DNA of 64,000 nucleotides from Pseudomonadota bacterium (lineage in GTDB: Bacteria > Pseudomonadota > Alphaproteobacteria > Azospirillales > Azospirillaceae), in NCBI GenBank assembly GCA_023411035.1, contig JAEYPE010000239.1:1-64000 (forward strand), written 5' to 3'. Shown here piece by piece: positions 23,534 through 31,910 of the stretch (position 1 is its first letter; each line of letters begins with the position of its first letter). The notes under the pieces are model-generated. The model worked only from the letters and a program-made list of their open reading frames with translations, had not been told where the DNA came from and did not search any database. The position numbers were made by a program, and so were the translations under genes.

Positions 23534-25018
23534 ATGGCTACGATCGCGGAAGCGCTGGCGCTCGCCCTTGACCACCATCTGGCCGGCCGCCTGGCCGAGG
23601 CCCAGCATCTCTACAACCGCATCCTGGATGTGGAACCGGACCAGCCGGACGCGCTGCATTTCCTGGGCGTTCTGGCCGGGCAGGTGGGGGAACCGGCGCT
23701 GGGCCTGCAACTGATCGCCCGCGCCATCGCCGAGCGGCCCGAGGCGGCGGACATGCACGCCAACATCGGCAACATCCGCCGCTCCGCCGGGCATCCCGCG
23801 GCGGCGGTGGCGGATTACCGCCGGGCCATCGCCCTCCAGCCCGATTTCGCGGAAGCCTGGACCGACATGGCGAATGTGTTGCGCGGCCTGGGCAAGTCAG
23901 ACGGCGCCATCGCCGCCCTGGAGCGCGCCGTCGCCTCCACCCCCTCTCTGACCATCGCCGTGGAACGGTTGGGGGCGCTGCTGCACGAGCAGGGCCGCAT
24001 CCTGGTTGAACAGGGGCTCGGAGTCGAATCCCTGCCCCTGCTGGCCCGCGCGGTGGAACTGCTGCCGCTGGATGCCGACATCGCCTTCCTTTACGGCAAT
24101 GCCCTGTTCGCGATGGGACTGCGCGAGGATTCCACGGTGGCCTACCGCAACGCGCTGGCCATTACGCCGGACTTCCCGTCCGCCGCCTTCAATCTGGGCG
24201 TCGCGCTGGGGGTGGTGGACCGGCTGGCGGACTCGGCCCGTGCGCTGGAGCAGGCGGCCCGGCTGGACCCTCGCCATCTCGACGCCATCGACCGACTGGT
24301 CATCGCCCTGGCCCTTCTGGGACGGGAGGAGGAGGCGGGTTTCTGGGGCGAGTCGGCGTTGGACCTGAAGGACCGCACGGCGATGCAGAGCGCCCCCGCC
24401 CTGCCCCCGCTGCCCGCCCGGCCGCGCGGAGCGGAGCGGCGGCACCGCAACGTCATCGCCTTCAGCCTGTGGAACGGACAGCCCACCGGCGCCAAAGACC
24501 CGGTGGAGATCCTGCGGCAGACCGTGGCGCTCTATCCCGGCTGGACCTGCCGGGTCCATCACGACGGCTCGCTTCCCGCGGACCTGCTGGCCGAACTGGC
24601 GGAGGCCGGGGCGGACCTCGTGGCGGTGGAGGCCGGCGTGCAGACGGGCGGTTCCTATTGGCGCCTGACCGCCGCCGACGATCCGGAGGTGCTGCGCTTC
24701 CTCTGCCGCGGCTGGGACAGCCCGCCGACCGCCGGCGGGAAGGCCGCGGTCGATGCCTGGATCGCCTCCGGCCTGCCCTTCCACGTCCTGCGCGACGGGG
24801 TGCTGCACACCGAGGTGATGTCGGGCGGCCATTGGGGCGGCATCGCCGGACTGCTGCCCGATCTGCTGCCGCTGGCCGAACGTCACGCCGCCGCCGAGGA
24901 GGACCGGCTGCGGGACCACCGCTTCCTGCGCCGCATCGTCTGGCCGATGATCCGCAACCGCGCCCTGGTCCACGACCGCACCCACCCCCGGCACGGCCTG
25001 CCCTTCCCGGAAGCGTGA
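23534..25018 (+). CDS. TPR protein with C-terminal glycosyltransferase-like domain
   Basis: 494 residues. Residues 1-290 hold about seven tetratricopeptide repeats (for example LAGRLAEAQHLYNRILDVEPDQPDALHFLG). Residues 315-494 are a glycosyltransferase-like domain with the pattern YPGWTCRVHHD, GSYWRLTAADDPEVLRFLCRGWDS and MSGGHWGG. This fusion is common in alphaproteobacteria, often near flagellin or exopolysaccharide genes. Divergence from the FlaG-like gene suggests flagellin or surface glycosylation, an inference. Start at MATIAEAL; earlier in-frame ATG at 23498 gives a poor N-terminus. Confidence 0.82.
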   Translation: MATIAEALALALDHHLAGRLAEAQHLYNRILDVEPDQPDALHFLGVLAGQVGEPALGLQLIARAIAERPEAADMHANIGNIRRSAGHPAAAVADYRRAIALQPDFAEAWTDMANVLRGLGKSDGAIAALERAVASTPSLTIAVERLGALLHEQGRILVEQGLGVESLPLLARAVELLPLDADIAFLYGNALFAMGLREDSTVAYRNALAITPDFPSAAFNLGVALGVVDRLADSARALEQAARLDPRHLDAIDRLVIALALLGREEEAGFWGESALDLKDRTAMQSAPALPPLPARPRGAERRHRNVIAFSLWNGQPTGAKDPVEILRQTVALYPGWTCRVHHDGSLPADLLAELAEAGADLVAVEAGVQTGGSYWRLTAADDPEVLRFLCRGWDSPPTAGGKAAVDAWIASGLPFHVLRDGVLHTEVMSGGHWGGIAGLLPDLLPLAERHAAAEEDRLRDHRFLRRIVWPMIRNRALVHDRTHPRHGLPFPEA

Positions 25019-25022
25019 GCGG

Positions 25023-26075
25023 CTACAGCACCTGCTTCGGCAGGGAGAGCAGTTCCTTGCGGATCTGGCCCATGCTGGGGCGGTTGTCCGGCCCGAAGGC
25101 GATGGGACGGCACAGATGCATGGCCGTCAGCCCCACCCGCGCGGTCAGCAGCCCGTTGATCACCCCCTGCCCCATGCGGGTGGAAATCGCCGCGGCGATG
25201 GAGCCGCCCAGCGCCTCCACCGCCACATGGTGCGCGCTCTCCGCCACCCCGGCCACCGCGAGATTGGCGAGCATCCGCCGCAGCAGCCGCAGCGACCCCA
25301 CATAGCCGGGCCGCGCGCCGTAGAGCGCCGCGATCTCCCGCACCAGCTTCAGGTTCCGCCACAGCACGACGGCGAGGTCCACGACCGCCGCCGGGCTGAG
25401 CGCCGTCGCCACCGCCGTGTCGCGGGAAGCGCGCAGGACGGTCTGGTAGGCGCGCCGGTCCAGTGGACCCATCACCTCCCGCTCGAGCAGGCGCAGGATT
25501 TCCGAATCGTCGTGGGCGTCGGTCACATGGTCCCGCACCCGCTCCAGCGACGGCGCCAGATCGGCGCGCCCCTCGTAAAGGCGGGTCAGCGATCCGGCGA
25601 AACGTTCGGCGTGGCCCGGTTCGCCGGCCTCCGTCACGATCTCCGCGGACAGGCGCCCGGCCTCACCGCGCAGTTCCTCGATCCGGCGCAGGCGGCGCAG
25701 CGCACGCAGTTCGCGCAGAAGCATCGCCAGGGCCGCCCCGCCCGCCACCGTGACGGCGGCGGCCACCAGCACGCCCAGCGCGGCGCTGGTGGCGAAGGCA
25801 CGGTTGAAGAGGTCCCAGGTGTCGAAGCCCAGCGCGACCAGCACCAGCGCCGCCACCGACCCGGCGAGCCAGCGGCCCAGCCGGCTTTTCGGGCGGTCTG
25901 CCGCCAGCAGGGCGGGCAAGCGTTCGGCGGCCGAGTTTGCCGCCGAGGTTGCCGCAGGGTTTACCAAGGGGCCGGCGATGATCGCCTCCTCCTCCGCCGC
26001 CGGTACCGCGGAGGCGCGGTCGGGGTCCAACTCCATGGGCGGGACCCACTGGCGGTCGCGCGTGCGCTCGCTCAT
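25023..26075 (-). CDS. ycjF: YcjF-family (TIGR01620/DUF697) inner-membrane protein
   Basis: 350 residues. Two TM helices at about residues 70-120 (LAGSVAALVLVALGF and ALGVLVAAAVTVAGGAALAML) follow a Pro/Ala-rich cytoplasmic N-terminus. The C-terminal DUF697-type domain has VVDLAVVLWRNLKLVREIAALYGARPGYVGS. The gene overlaps the upstream ycjX by 4 bases (ATGA), which supports joint function. The pair is widespread, is often phage-shock or envelope-stress associated in enterobacteria, and has no settled activity. Confidence 0.88.
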   Translation of the reverse strand: MSERTRDRQWVPPMELDPDRASAVPAAEEEAIIAGPLVNPAATSAANSAAERLPALLAADRPKSRLGRWLAGSVAALVLVALGFDTWDLFNRAFATSAALGVLVAAAVTVAGGAALAMLLRELRALRRLRRIEELRGEAGRLSAEIVTEAGEPGHAERFAGSLTRLYEGRADLAPSLERVRDHVTDAHDDSEILRLLEREVMGPLDRRAYQTVLRASRDTAVATALSPAAVVDLAVVLWRNLKLVREIAALYGARPGYVGSLRLLRRMLANLAVAGVAESAHHVAVEALGGSIAAAISTRMGQGVINGLLTARVGLTAMHLCRPIAFGPDNRPSMGQIRKELLSLPKQVL

Positions 26076-27496
26076 TCCAGATAATCCCCCAACAGGAACT
26101 GCATGGCCTGATCCAGCCGGATGTGCGGCAGGCCGCGCGCCTCGCGGGCAAGGTCGGTGGGCGGCTGGAAGGCCATGAAATTGTAGGGCCGCTCCTGTCC
26201 CGGCGGAAAGTCCGCGTCCTCCGGAATCTCGCCGGGGAACAGCACGGTCGGGCGGTCGCGCCCGATGGGAACGCCGCGCACGCAGCGCAGTTGGCGCCCC
26301 TCATGCTCGGTCACCACCGTTTCGGTGCATTTCAGGGCGGCGAGGGCCATGGTTTCCACCTCGGCCCCCTCGAAGCGGATGCCGGCGCGGGCGTCGGAGA
26401 CCAGACGGTCCAACAGATGCCGCAGGCTGTTGTGCTGGTGCGAGGCCACATGGTCGGCCTTGGTCGCGGCGAACAGCACGCGGTCGATCCTCTTGCCCAG
26501 CAGCCAGCCCAGCCAACTGCTCGCACCGTGGCGGAAGGGCTCCAGGCTCAGTTCCAGGGCGCGCTTCATGTCCGCCATGCCCGCCGGGCCGGAGTTCAGC
26601 GCGCCCAGCACGTCGATCAGCACGATCTGCCGGTCCAGCCTGGCGAAATGGTCGGCGAAGAAGCGGCGGACGACATTCGTCTTGTACGCCTCGTACCGCT
26701 CCTCCATCAGCGCCCACAGGGTGCCGCGCCCGCGCCGCTCGCGGGGCCTTTCCCCCGGCAGCGGGCAGAAGGTCAGCAGCGGCGCGTTCGCCATGTCGCC
26801 CGGCTCGACGAAACGTCCCGGTTGAATCAGGCTCAGCAGGTTGTCGGAGCGCCGGCAGGCGTGCAGGTAGTCGGTGTAGAGCGCCGCCCCGCGCCGCGCC
26901 TGCTCCTCCTCTGCCGGGGCCGCCGGGTCGATGGTGGCGAGCCAGCCGCGCCAGGACACCGACAACTCGTCGCGCGGCGCCCGCCCGGCCAGTTCCAGCG
27001 TCAGCGCGCTCCACTCCGCGAAGGACTGGTGCAGCAACGGCAGGTCCAGCAGCCATTCGCCGGGATAGTCCACGATGTCCAGATTCAGGGTCGCCACCGG
27101 TTGGACCGTGCGCTTCAGCACCGCGTTCGGGCGGTAGCGCATGGACAGGCGGAGTTGGCTGATGCCCCGTGTCTCCGTCGGCCAGTGCGGAGACGGGCCG
27201 GTCAACTCGGCCAGCCGCTGCTCCACCTCGAAGCGGGGGACCTGAGCATCGGGCTGGGGGCGCAGGCGCGACGCCTGGAACCGCCCGGACGACACCACGT
27301 CCAGAAAGGGAAGCCGCCCGGCCTTCAGCAGGTTGTCCACCAGCGAGGTGACGAACACGGTTTTGCCGGCCCGCCGCAGCCCGGTGACGCCCAGCCGGAC
27401 GTCCTGTTCCAGGATGCCGCCGGAAACGAGATCGCCGGCCCGTCCCAACAGGCGCGAGCCGGCGTCGTACAGATCGTTGAAAATGGGAACGCGCAA
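26072..27496 (-). CDS. ycjX: YcjX-family P-loop NTPase (DUF463)
   Basis: 474 residues. Walker A GLRRAGKTVF (about residues 36-45) is followed by the family-typical SLVDNLLKAGRLPFL. NLDIVDYPGEWLLDLPLL serves as a switch-II-like DxxG stretch, and TKADH is the nucleotide-specificity motif. DUF463 proteins are GTPase-like stress proteins of uncertain role. Translationally coupled to ycjF. The start is ATG at MRVPIFND; the ribosome site is weak. Confidence 0.9.
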   Translation of the reverse strand: MRVPIFNDLYDAGSRLLGRAGDLVSGGILEQDVRLGVTGLRRAGKTVFVTSLVDNLLKAGRLPFLDVVSSGRFQASRLRPQPDAQVPRFEVEQRLAELTGPSPHWPTETRGISQLRLSMRYRPNAVLKRTVQPVATLNLDIVDYPGEWLLDLPLLHQSFAEWSALTLELAGRAPRDELSVSWRGWLATIDPAAPAEEEQARRGAALYTDYLHACRRSDNLLSLIQPGRFVEPGDMANAPLLTFCPLPGERPRERRGRGTLWALMEERYEAYKTNVVRRFFADHFARLDRQIVLIDVLGALNSGPAGMADMKRALELSLEPFRHGASSWLGWLLGKRIDRVLFAATKADHVASHQHNSLRHLLDRLVSDARAGIRFEGAEVETMALAALKCTETVVTEHEGRQLRCVRGVPIGRDRPTVLFPGEIPEDADFPPGQERPYNFMAFQPPTDLAREARGLPHIRLDQAMQFLLGDYLE

Positions 27497-27575
27497 GGTC
27501 AGCCGGTCAGTGGAATGGACGAACGTCCTTCTATATGGGAAACCGTGCGCCCACGCCTATACCCTGGCCGGTGCT

Positions 27576-28598
27576 TTAGGACGCTCCGAAGTCGAGGTTC
27601 CAGGCTTCGTACCGCTCCGGGTCGTTCTCCCAGTCCTCGCGCACCTTGACGAACAGCATCAGGTGCACGCGCTGCTCCAGCATCTCCTCCAGTTCGGTGC
27701 GGGCGGCCTGCCCCAGCGCCTTGATGCGGGAGCCCTGCTTGCCGAGCACAATGGCCTTCTGGCTGTCGCGCTGGACATACACGACCTGCGAGATCTTGAC
27801 CGACCCGTTCTCGAATTCCTCCCACTGCTCGGTTTCGACCGTCGCCGCGTAGGGAAGTTCCTGGTGAAGCTGCTGGAACAGTTTCTCTCGGGTGATCTCC
27901 GCCGCCAGGAGGCGCATCGGCATGTCGGATATCTGGTCCTCCGGATAATGCCAGGGGCCTTCCGGCATGCGGGCGGCGAGGAAGCCGCGCAGATGCTCCA
28001 CACCGTCGCCGGTCGAAGCGGACAGCATGAAGATGTCGGTGAAGATGCCTTCCTGGTTGAAGCTGTCGGCAAGGCCCAGCAGCTTTTCCCGCGGCACGAG
28101 GTCGATCTTGTTCAGGATCAGGATGGCCTTGCGCCCCTGCTCCTTCAGCCGGGCAATGATGCCGCGCGTGTCGTCGTCGATGCCGCGGCGCGACACGTCG
28201 TACAGCAGGCCGACCAGATCCGCGTCCTCCGCGCCCTGCCAAGCCGCCGCCACCATGGCACGGTCAAGCCGGCGCTTCGGCTTGAAGATGCCGGGGGTGT
28301 CCACGAAGATGATCTGGCTGTCGCCGGCGATCGTGATGCCCAGGACGCGCGTGCGTGTGGTCTGCACCTTGGAACTGACGATCGACACCTTGGAGCCGAC
28401 CATGGCGTTCAGCAGGGTGGACTTTCCGGCGTTCGGCGCGCCGACCAGGGCGACGAAGCCGCAGCGCGGATTCTCCGGCACGTAGGCGCCTTCATCCAGG
28501 CCGCCCTCTTCCAAACCGCCCTCTTCCTGGCCCTCTTCCACGCCGTCGTCCCTATCGTCGAAATCGTCGTCTTCGAATTTATCGCGGCCGTCAGTCAT
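27576..28598 (-). CDS. era: GTPase Era
   Basis: Essential GTPase that binds 16S rRNA near its 3' end and helps 30S maturation. 340 residues, about 40 more than usual: the first ~42 residues are an acidic Asp/Glu/Gly extension (DDDFDDRDDGVEEGQEE). Then G1 GAPNAGKST, G3 DTPGIF, G4 NKID, and the C-terminal KH domain with VLGKQGSRIKALG. Its start overlaps the rnc stop by 8 bases, so it is coupled to rnc as in most alphaproteobacteria. Confidence 0.96.
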   Translation of the reverse strand: MTDGRDKFEDDDFDDRDDGVEEGQEEGGLEEGGLDEGAYVPENPRCGFVALVGAPNAGKSTLLNAMVGSKVSIVSSKVQTTRTRVLGITIAGDSQIIFVDTPGIFKPKRRLDRAMVAAAWQGAEDADLVGLLYDVSRRGIDDDTRGIIARLKEQGRKAILILNKIDLVPREKLLGLADSFNQEGIFTDIFMLSASTGDGVEHLRGFLAARMPEGPWHYPEDQISDMPMRLLAAEITREKLFQQLHQELPYAATVETEQWEEFENGSVKISQVVYVQRDSQKAIVLGKQGSRIKALGQAARTELEEMLEQRVHLMLFVKVREDWENDPERYEAWNLDFGAS

Positions 28599-29367
28599 CG
28601 ACCTGCACTCCCAATTGGCGCAGCAACGCGCTGGCCGCTTTGCGTTCGGCGACCCGCTTGGACGGGCCGGTGCCGGTCACCGGCTCCATGCCCTTCAGCC
28701 GGACCGCGATAAGGAACACCGGCTCGTGCGCCGGGCCGCTCTGTTCGATCAGTTCATAGGTGGGAAGGGGATGCCCGTTGCCCTGCGCCCATTCCTGCAA
28801 GGCCGTCTTGGAATCCAGCGGCGGCGGGTCCGCCCGGTCGATCTGCCCGGCCCAGGAGGAGCGGATGAAGGCCCGCGCCTTGTCCATACCGCCGTCCAGA
28901 TAGAGCGCCCCGATCACCGCCTCGCAGGCGTCGGCCAGGATGCTGCGGTTGTTGCGCCCGCCGCCCTGCGCCTCCGACGGTGACAGGCGCAGGTAGCGCC
29001 CCAGCCGGAGCGTGTCGGCGACGCGGCCCAGGGCCTCCCGCCGGACCAGCGAGACGTGCCGCTTGGCGAGCGCGCCCTCGCGTTCGGTGGGGAAGCGCTC
29101 CAGCAGCCATTCCGCGATGACGAGGCCGAGCACCCGGTCGCCCAGGAATTCCAGCCGCTCATAGGCCAGCCCCGGCCCCTGCTCGGGCCGTCCGCCGCGG
29201 GCATTGCGCTCCAGCCCCATAAGGCTGGGGTGGGTGACCGCGTCGGCCAGCCGTTGCGGGTCGGCGAAGCGATGGCCGAGCGCCGCGGCCAGCTCCGCGA
29301 GGTCGGCGGAATCGGCATTCACGTCCGAAGCGGACGCCATGGGGGTTCCCCGTTCTTCAGCGCTCAC
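28591..29367 (-). CDS. rnc: Ribonuclease III
   Basis: Double-strand-specific endoribonuclease for rRNA and mRNA processing. 258 residues. Signature ERLEFLGDRVLGL with the catalytic Glu/Asp pair, a second acidic site in DACEAVIGALYLDGG, and a C-terminal dsRNA-binding domain (LQEWAQGNGHPLPTY...KAASALLRQLG). The GTG start was chosen because a GGAGAG Shine-Dalgarno lies 6 bases upstream; an ATG at 29340 would lose nine non-conserved residues. It lies between lepB and era. Confidence 0.95.
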   Translation of the reverse strand: MSAEERGTPMASASDVNADSADLAELAAALGHRFADPQRLADAVTHPSLMGLERNARGGRPEQGPGLAYERLEFLGDRVLGLVIAEWLLERFPTEREGALAKRHVSLVRREALGRVADTLRLGRYLRLSPSEAQGGGRNNRSILADACEAVIGALYLDGGMDKARAFIRSSWAGQIDRADPPPLDSKTALQEWAQGNGHPLPTYELIEQSGPAHEPVFLIAVRLKGMEPVTGTGPSKRVAERKAASALLRQLGVQVDD

Positions 29368-29388
29368 AATAAACTCTCCGCGCCCCAA

Positions 29389-30159
29389 TCACTTCACGGC
29401 ACTGAACAGGCGGCTGAACCGCAGGTCCACCGGCCAACGCCACACCTCGAAGAAGCGCGTTCCGTCCTCCAGCGAGAAGAACAGGAATTCGGCGCGCCCG
29501 ACCAGGTTCTCCATCGGGACATACCCCACCTGCGACGGCACGCGGCTGTCCAGCGAGTTGTCGCGGTTGTCGCCCATCATGAACAGGTGGCCCGCCGGCA
29601 CCTTGAAGGCCGGGGTGTTGTCGAGGGGGCCGTTGTCCGTCTCCTCGATGATGCGGTGGCTGCGCCCGCCCGGCAGCGTTTCGACATACTGCGCGATCCG
29701 CACCTCGCGGCCCAGCGCGTCGCGGGACACGTAGTCCTCGATCCGCTCGCGCTTCACCGGCTGGCCGTTGATGTGCAGCACGCCGCCGGTGACCTGGATG
29801 GTGTCGCCCGGCAGGCCGACCACGCGCTTGATGTAGTCGGTCTTGTTGTCGCGCGGCAGCTTGAACACGGCGACGTCGCCGCGCTCCGGCTCATGGCCCA
29901 GGATGCGGCCCTCGAACAGCGGCAGGCCGAAGCCGACCGTGTACTTGCTGTATCCGTAGGAGAACTTGGACACGAACAGATAGTCGCCGATCAGCAACGT
30001 CGGGATCATCGACCCGGACGGGATGTTGAAGGGCTCGAACGCGAAGGTCCGCACGCCGAAGGCGATGATAACCGCGTAGATGACCGTCTTCACCGTTTCG
30101 GCAAAGCCGCCTGTCTCTTTGGTTTTGCCGGTCAAGGCGGTTTCTTTGTTCATGGTCAT
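29389..30159 (-). CDS. lepB: Signal peptidase I
   Basis: Membrane serine protease that removes Sec/Tat signal peptides on the periplasmic side. 256 residues with one N-terminal TM helix (about 22-40). The Ser/Lys dyad is S50 in [10 protein letters not shown] and K111 in [11 protein letters not shown]; box E is [12 protein letters not shown]. The start overlaps the acpS stop as ATGA; ATG 30153 is an alternative two residues in. Part of the pdxJ-acpS-lepB-rnc-era run. Confidence 0.96.
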   Translation of the reverse strand: MTMNKETALTGKTKETGGFAETVKTVIYAVIIAFGVRTFAFEPFNIPSGSMIPTLLIGDYLFVSKFSYGYSKYTVGFGLPLFEGRILGHEPERGDVAVFKLPRDNKTDYIKRVVGLPGDTIQVTGGVLHINGQPVKRERIEDYVSRDALGREVRIAQYVETLPGGRSHRIIEETDNGPLDNTPAFKVPAGHLFMMGDNRDNSLDSRVPSQVGYVPMENLVGRAEFLFFSLEDGTRFFEVWRWPVDLRFSRLFSAVK

Positions 30160-30611
30160 GCGGGGGATGCCGTGGAGGTAATGATGGGGGTGTCGGCGGG
30201 TTCGGCGCTTATGATGACGAAGGCCTCGGCCATCGGATACTCGTCGGTCAGCGTGACGTGGATGCGCGCCTGCATGCCCGCCGGGGTGATCGCCTTCAGC
30301 CGGTCCAGCGCCCCGCCGGTCAGGCGCATGGTCGGCTGGCCGGAGGGCAGGTTGACGACGCCCATGTCGCGCCAGAACACGCCGTTGCGGAAGCCGGTGC
30401 CCAGCGCCTTGGAGCAGGCCTCCTTGGCGGCGAAGCGCTTGGCGTAGGTGGCGGCGCGCGCGCTGTGCCTGCCGGCGGCCCCGGCGCGTCGTTCCGACTT
30501 GGCACGCTCCACGTCGGTGAAGACGCGGGCGATGAAGCGGTCCCCGAAGCGGTCCAGCGACTGTTCGATCCGGCGGATGTCGATCAGGTCGTTGCCGATG
30601 CCGAGGATCAT
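30156..30611 (-). CDS. acpS: Holo-[acyl-carrier-protein] synthase
   Basis: Transfers 4'-phosphopantetheine from CoA to ACP. 151 residues. Metal-binding D8 in GIGNDLIDI and the Glu in [15 protein letters not shown] are present. The C-terminus extends about 15 residues beyond typical ([15 protein letters not shown]). Start and stop overlap the neighbours: ATGA with pdxJ upstream and ATGA with lepB downstream, giving tight coupling. Confidence 0.96.
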   Translation of the reverse strand: MILGIGNDLIDIRRIEQSLDRFGDRFIARVFTDVERAKSERRAGAAGRHSARAATYAKRFAAKEACSKALGTGFRNGVFWRDMGVVNLPSGQPTMRLTGGALDRLKAITPAGMQARIHVTLTDEYPMAEAFVIISAEPADTPIITSTASPA

Positions 30612-31360
30612 GAGGCAGCCCCGGCAGCCGCACGGGCATCCTTCATGACGGCGCGCATGCGCTGGATCGTGTTGCCCAGACCGACGAAGATCGCCTCGCC
30701 GATCAGGAAATGGCCGATGTTCAGTTCCACGATGGTCGGGATGGCGGCGACCGCGCCCACCGTCTCGTAATTCAGCCCATGGCCGGCGTGGCATTCCAGG
30801 CCGATGGCCTCGGCGTGGGCCGCCGCCCGGACGATCCGCTCCAATTCCGCCGCGCGCTCCGCCCCGGCGGGCGCGTCGCAATAGGCGCCGGTGTGCAATT
30901 CCACTACCGGCGCGCCGAGCGCCTTCGCCGCGTCGAGTTGCGCCGGTTCCGGGTCGATGAACAGGGAGACGCGGATGCCCGCCGCGCCGAGTTCGCCGAC
31001 GTAGAGCTTCAGGTTCTCCATCTGCCCGGCGACGTCCAGACCGCCTTCGGTGGTGACCTCCGTGCGCTTTTCCGGGACGAGGCAGCAGGCGTGCGGCTTG
31101 TGGCGCAGCGCGATGCCGAGCATCTCCTCCGTCGCCGCCATTTCCAGGTTCAGCGGCAGCGCGATCTGGTCCATCAGCCGGTCGATGTCGGAATCGACGA
31201 TGTGGCGGCGATCCTCGCGCAGATGGGCGGTGATGCCGTCGGCCCCGGCTTCCGCGGCGAGCTTCGCGGCGCGCACGGGATCGGGATGGCGCCCGCCCCG
31301 CGCGTTGCGGACGGTCGCCACATGGTCGATGTTCACGCCGAGGCGCAAAGGACGGGGCAT
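30608..31360 (-). CDS. pdxJ: Pyridoxine 5'-phosphate synthase
   Basis: Condenses 1-deoxyxylulose-5-phosphate and 3-amino-1-hydroxyacetone phosphate to pyridoxine 5'-phosphate, the last ring-closing step of vitamin B6 synthesis. 250 residues. Motifs [47 protein letters not shown] and [11 protein letters not shown] match the family TIM barrel. The start at MPRPLRLG is preferred; 14 extra residues upstream are not conserved. Confidence 0.96.
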   Translation of the reverse strand: MPRPLRLGVNIDHVATVRNARGGRHPDPVRAAKLAAEAGADGITAHLREDRRHIVDSDIDRLMDQIALPLNLEMAATEEMLGIALRHKPHACCLVPEKRTEVTTEGGLDVAGQMENLKLYVGELGAAGIRVSLFIDPEPAQLDAAKALGAPVVELHTGAYCDAPAGAERAAELERIVRAAAHAEAIGLECHAGHGLNYETVGAVAAIPTIVELNIGHFLIGEAIFVGLGNTIQRMRAVMKDARAAAGAAS

Positions 31361-31459
31361 AGGCTCGAAACTCCGGTGTCGCGCCGGTCCCGCATCCTGC
31401 ATCCGGCGGGCACCGGTTCTCCCTGCTATATAGCGGCGGTGCGGCGTCGCGTCACGCCG

Positions 31460-31870
31460 TCATTCGACGGCGATCCGCGCGGCGAGCGCCTTCAACTCCT
31501 CGATGGGCGGGTTGTGGCGCGGCCAGACCAGATCGGCGCCGTCGTTCTCATAGCGCGGCACCACATGCACATGGATGTGCGGCACGGTCTGCCAACCCGC
31601 ATGCTTGTTGGCCTGGAGAAGGGTGATTCCCTCTGGCGAGAAGGCCGCCTGAACGGCGCGGGCGACCTTGTGGACGGTCCGGAACAGGGCCGCGGCCTCG
31701 CCCTCCGTCACGTCCAGGATGGTCGGCGCCGGACGCTTCAGGGCGACCAGCACATGGCCGGGGTTGACCTGCCCGGCGTCCATGAAGGCGAAGGTGTCCG
31801 CATCCTCGTACACCACGGCGCAGGGCAGCTCTCCGGCGATCAGGCGGCTGAAGATGGTCGGGGTGGACAT
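31460..31870 (-). CDS. HIT-family nucleotide hydrolase
   Basis: 136 residues, Hint-type branch of the histidine-triad superfamily. Catalytic motif HIHVHVV with H98, H100 and H102, preceded by NPGHVLVALKR. These enzymes hydrolyse adenosine phosphoramidates and related nucleotides. It sits between pdxJ and rsh and is probably co-transcribed; this insertion in the conserved rsh-pdxJ order is a local variation. The ATG start carries a weak ribosome site. Confidence 0.93.
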   Translation of the reverse strand: MSTPTIFSRLIAGELPCAVVYEDADTFAFMDAGQVNPGHVLVALKRPAPTILDVTEGEAAALFRTVHKVARAVQAAFSPEGITLLQANKHAGWQTVPHIHVHVVPRYENDGADLVWPRHNPPIEELKALAARIAVE

Positions 31871-31910
31871 GCTTCCCTCGCTGATGGTGGGCGCAACGGC
31901 GCGGGCGCCC

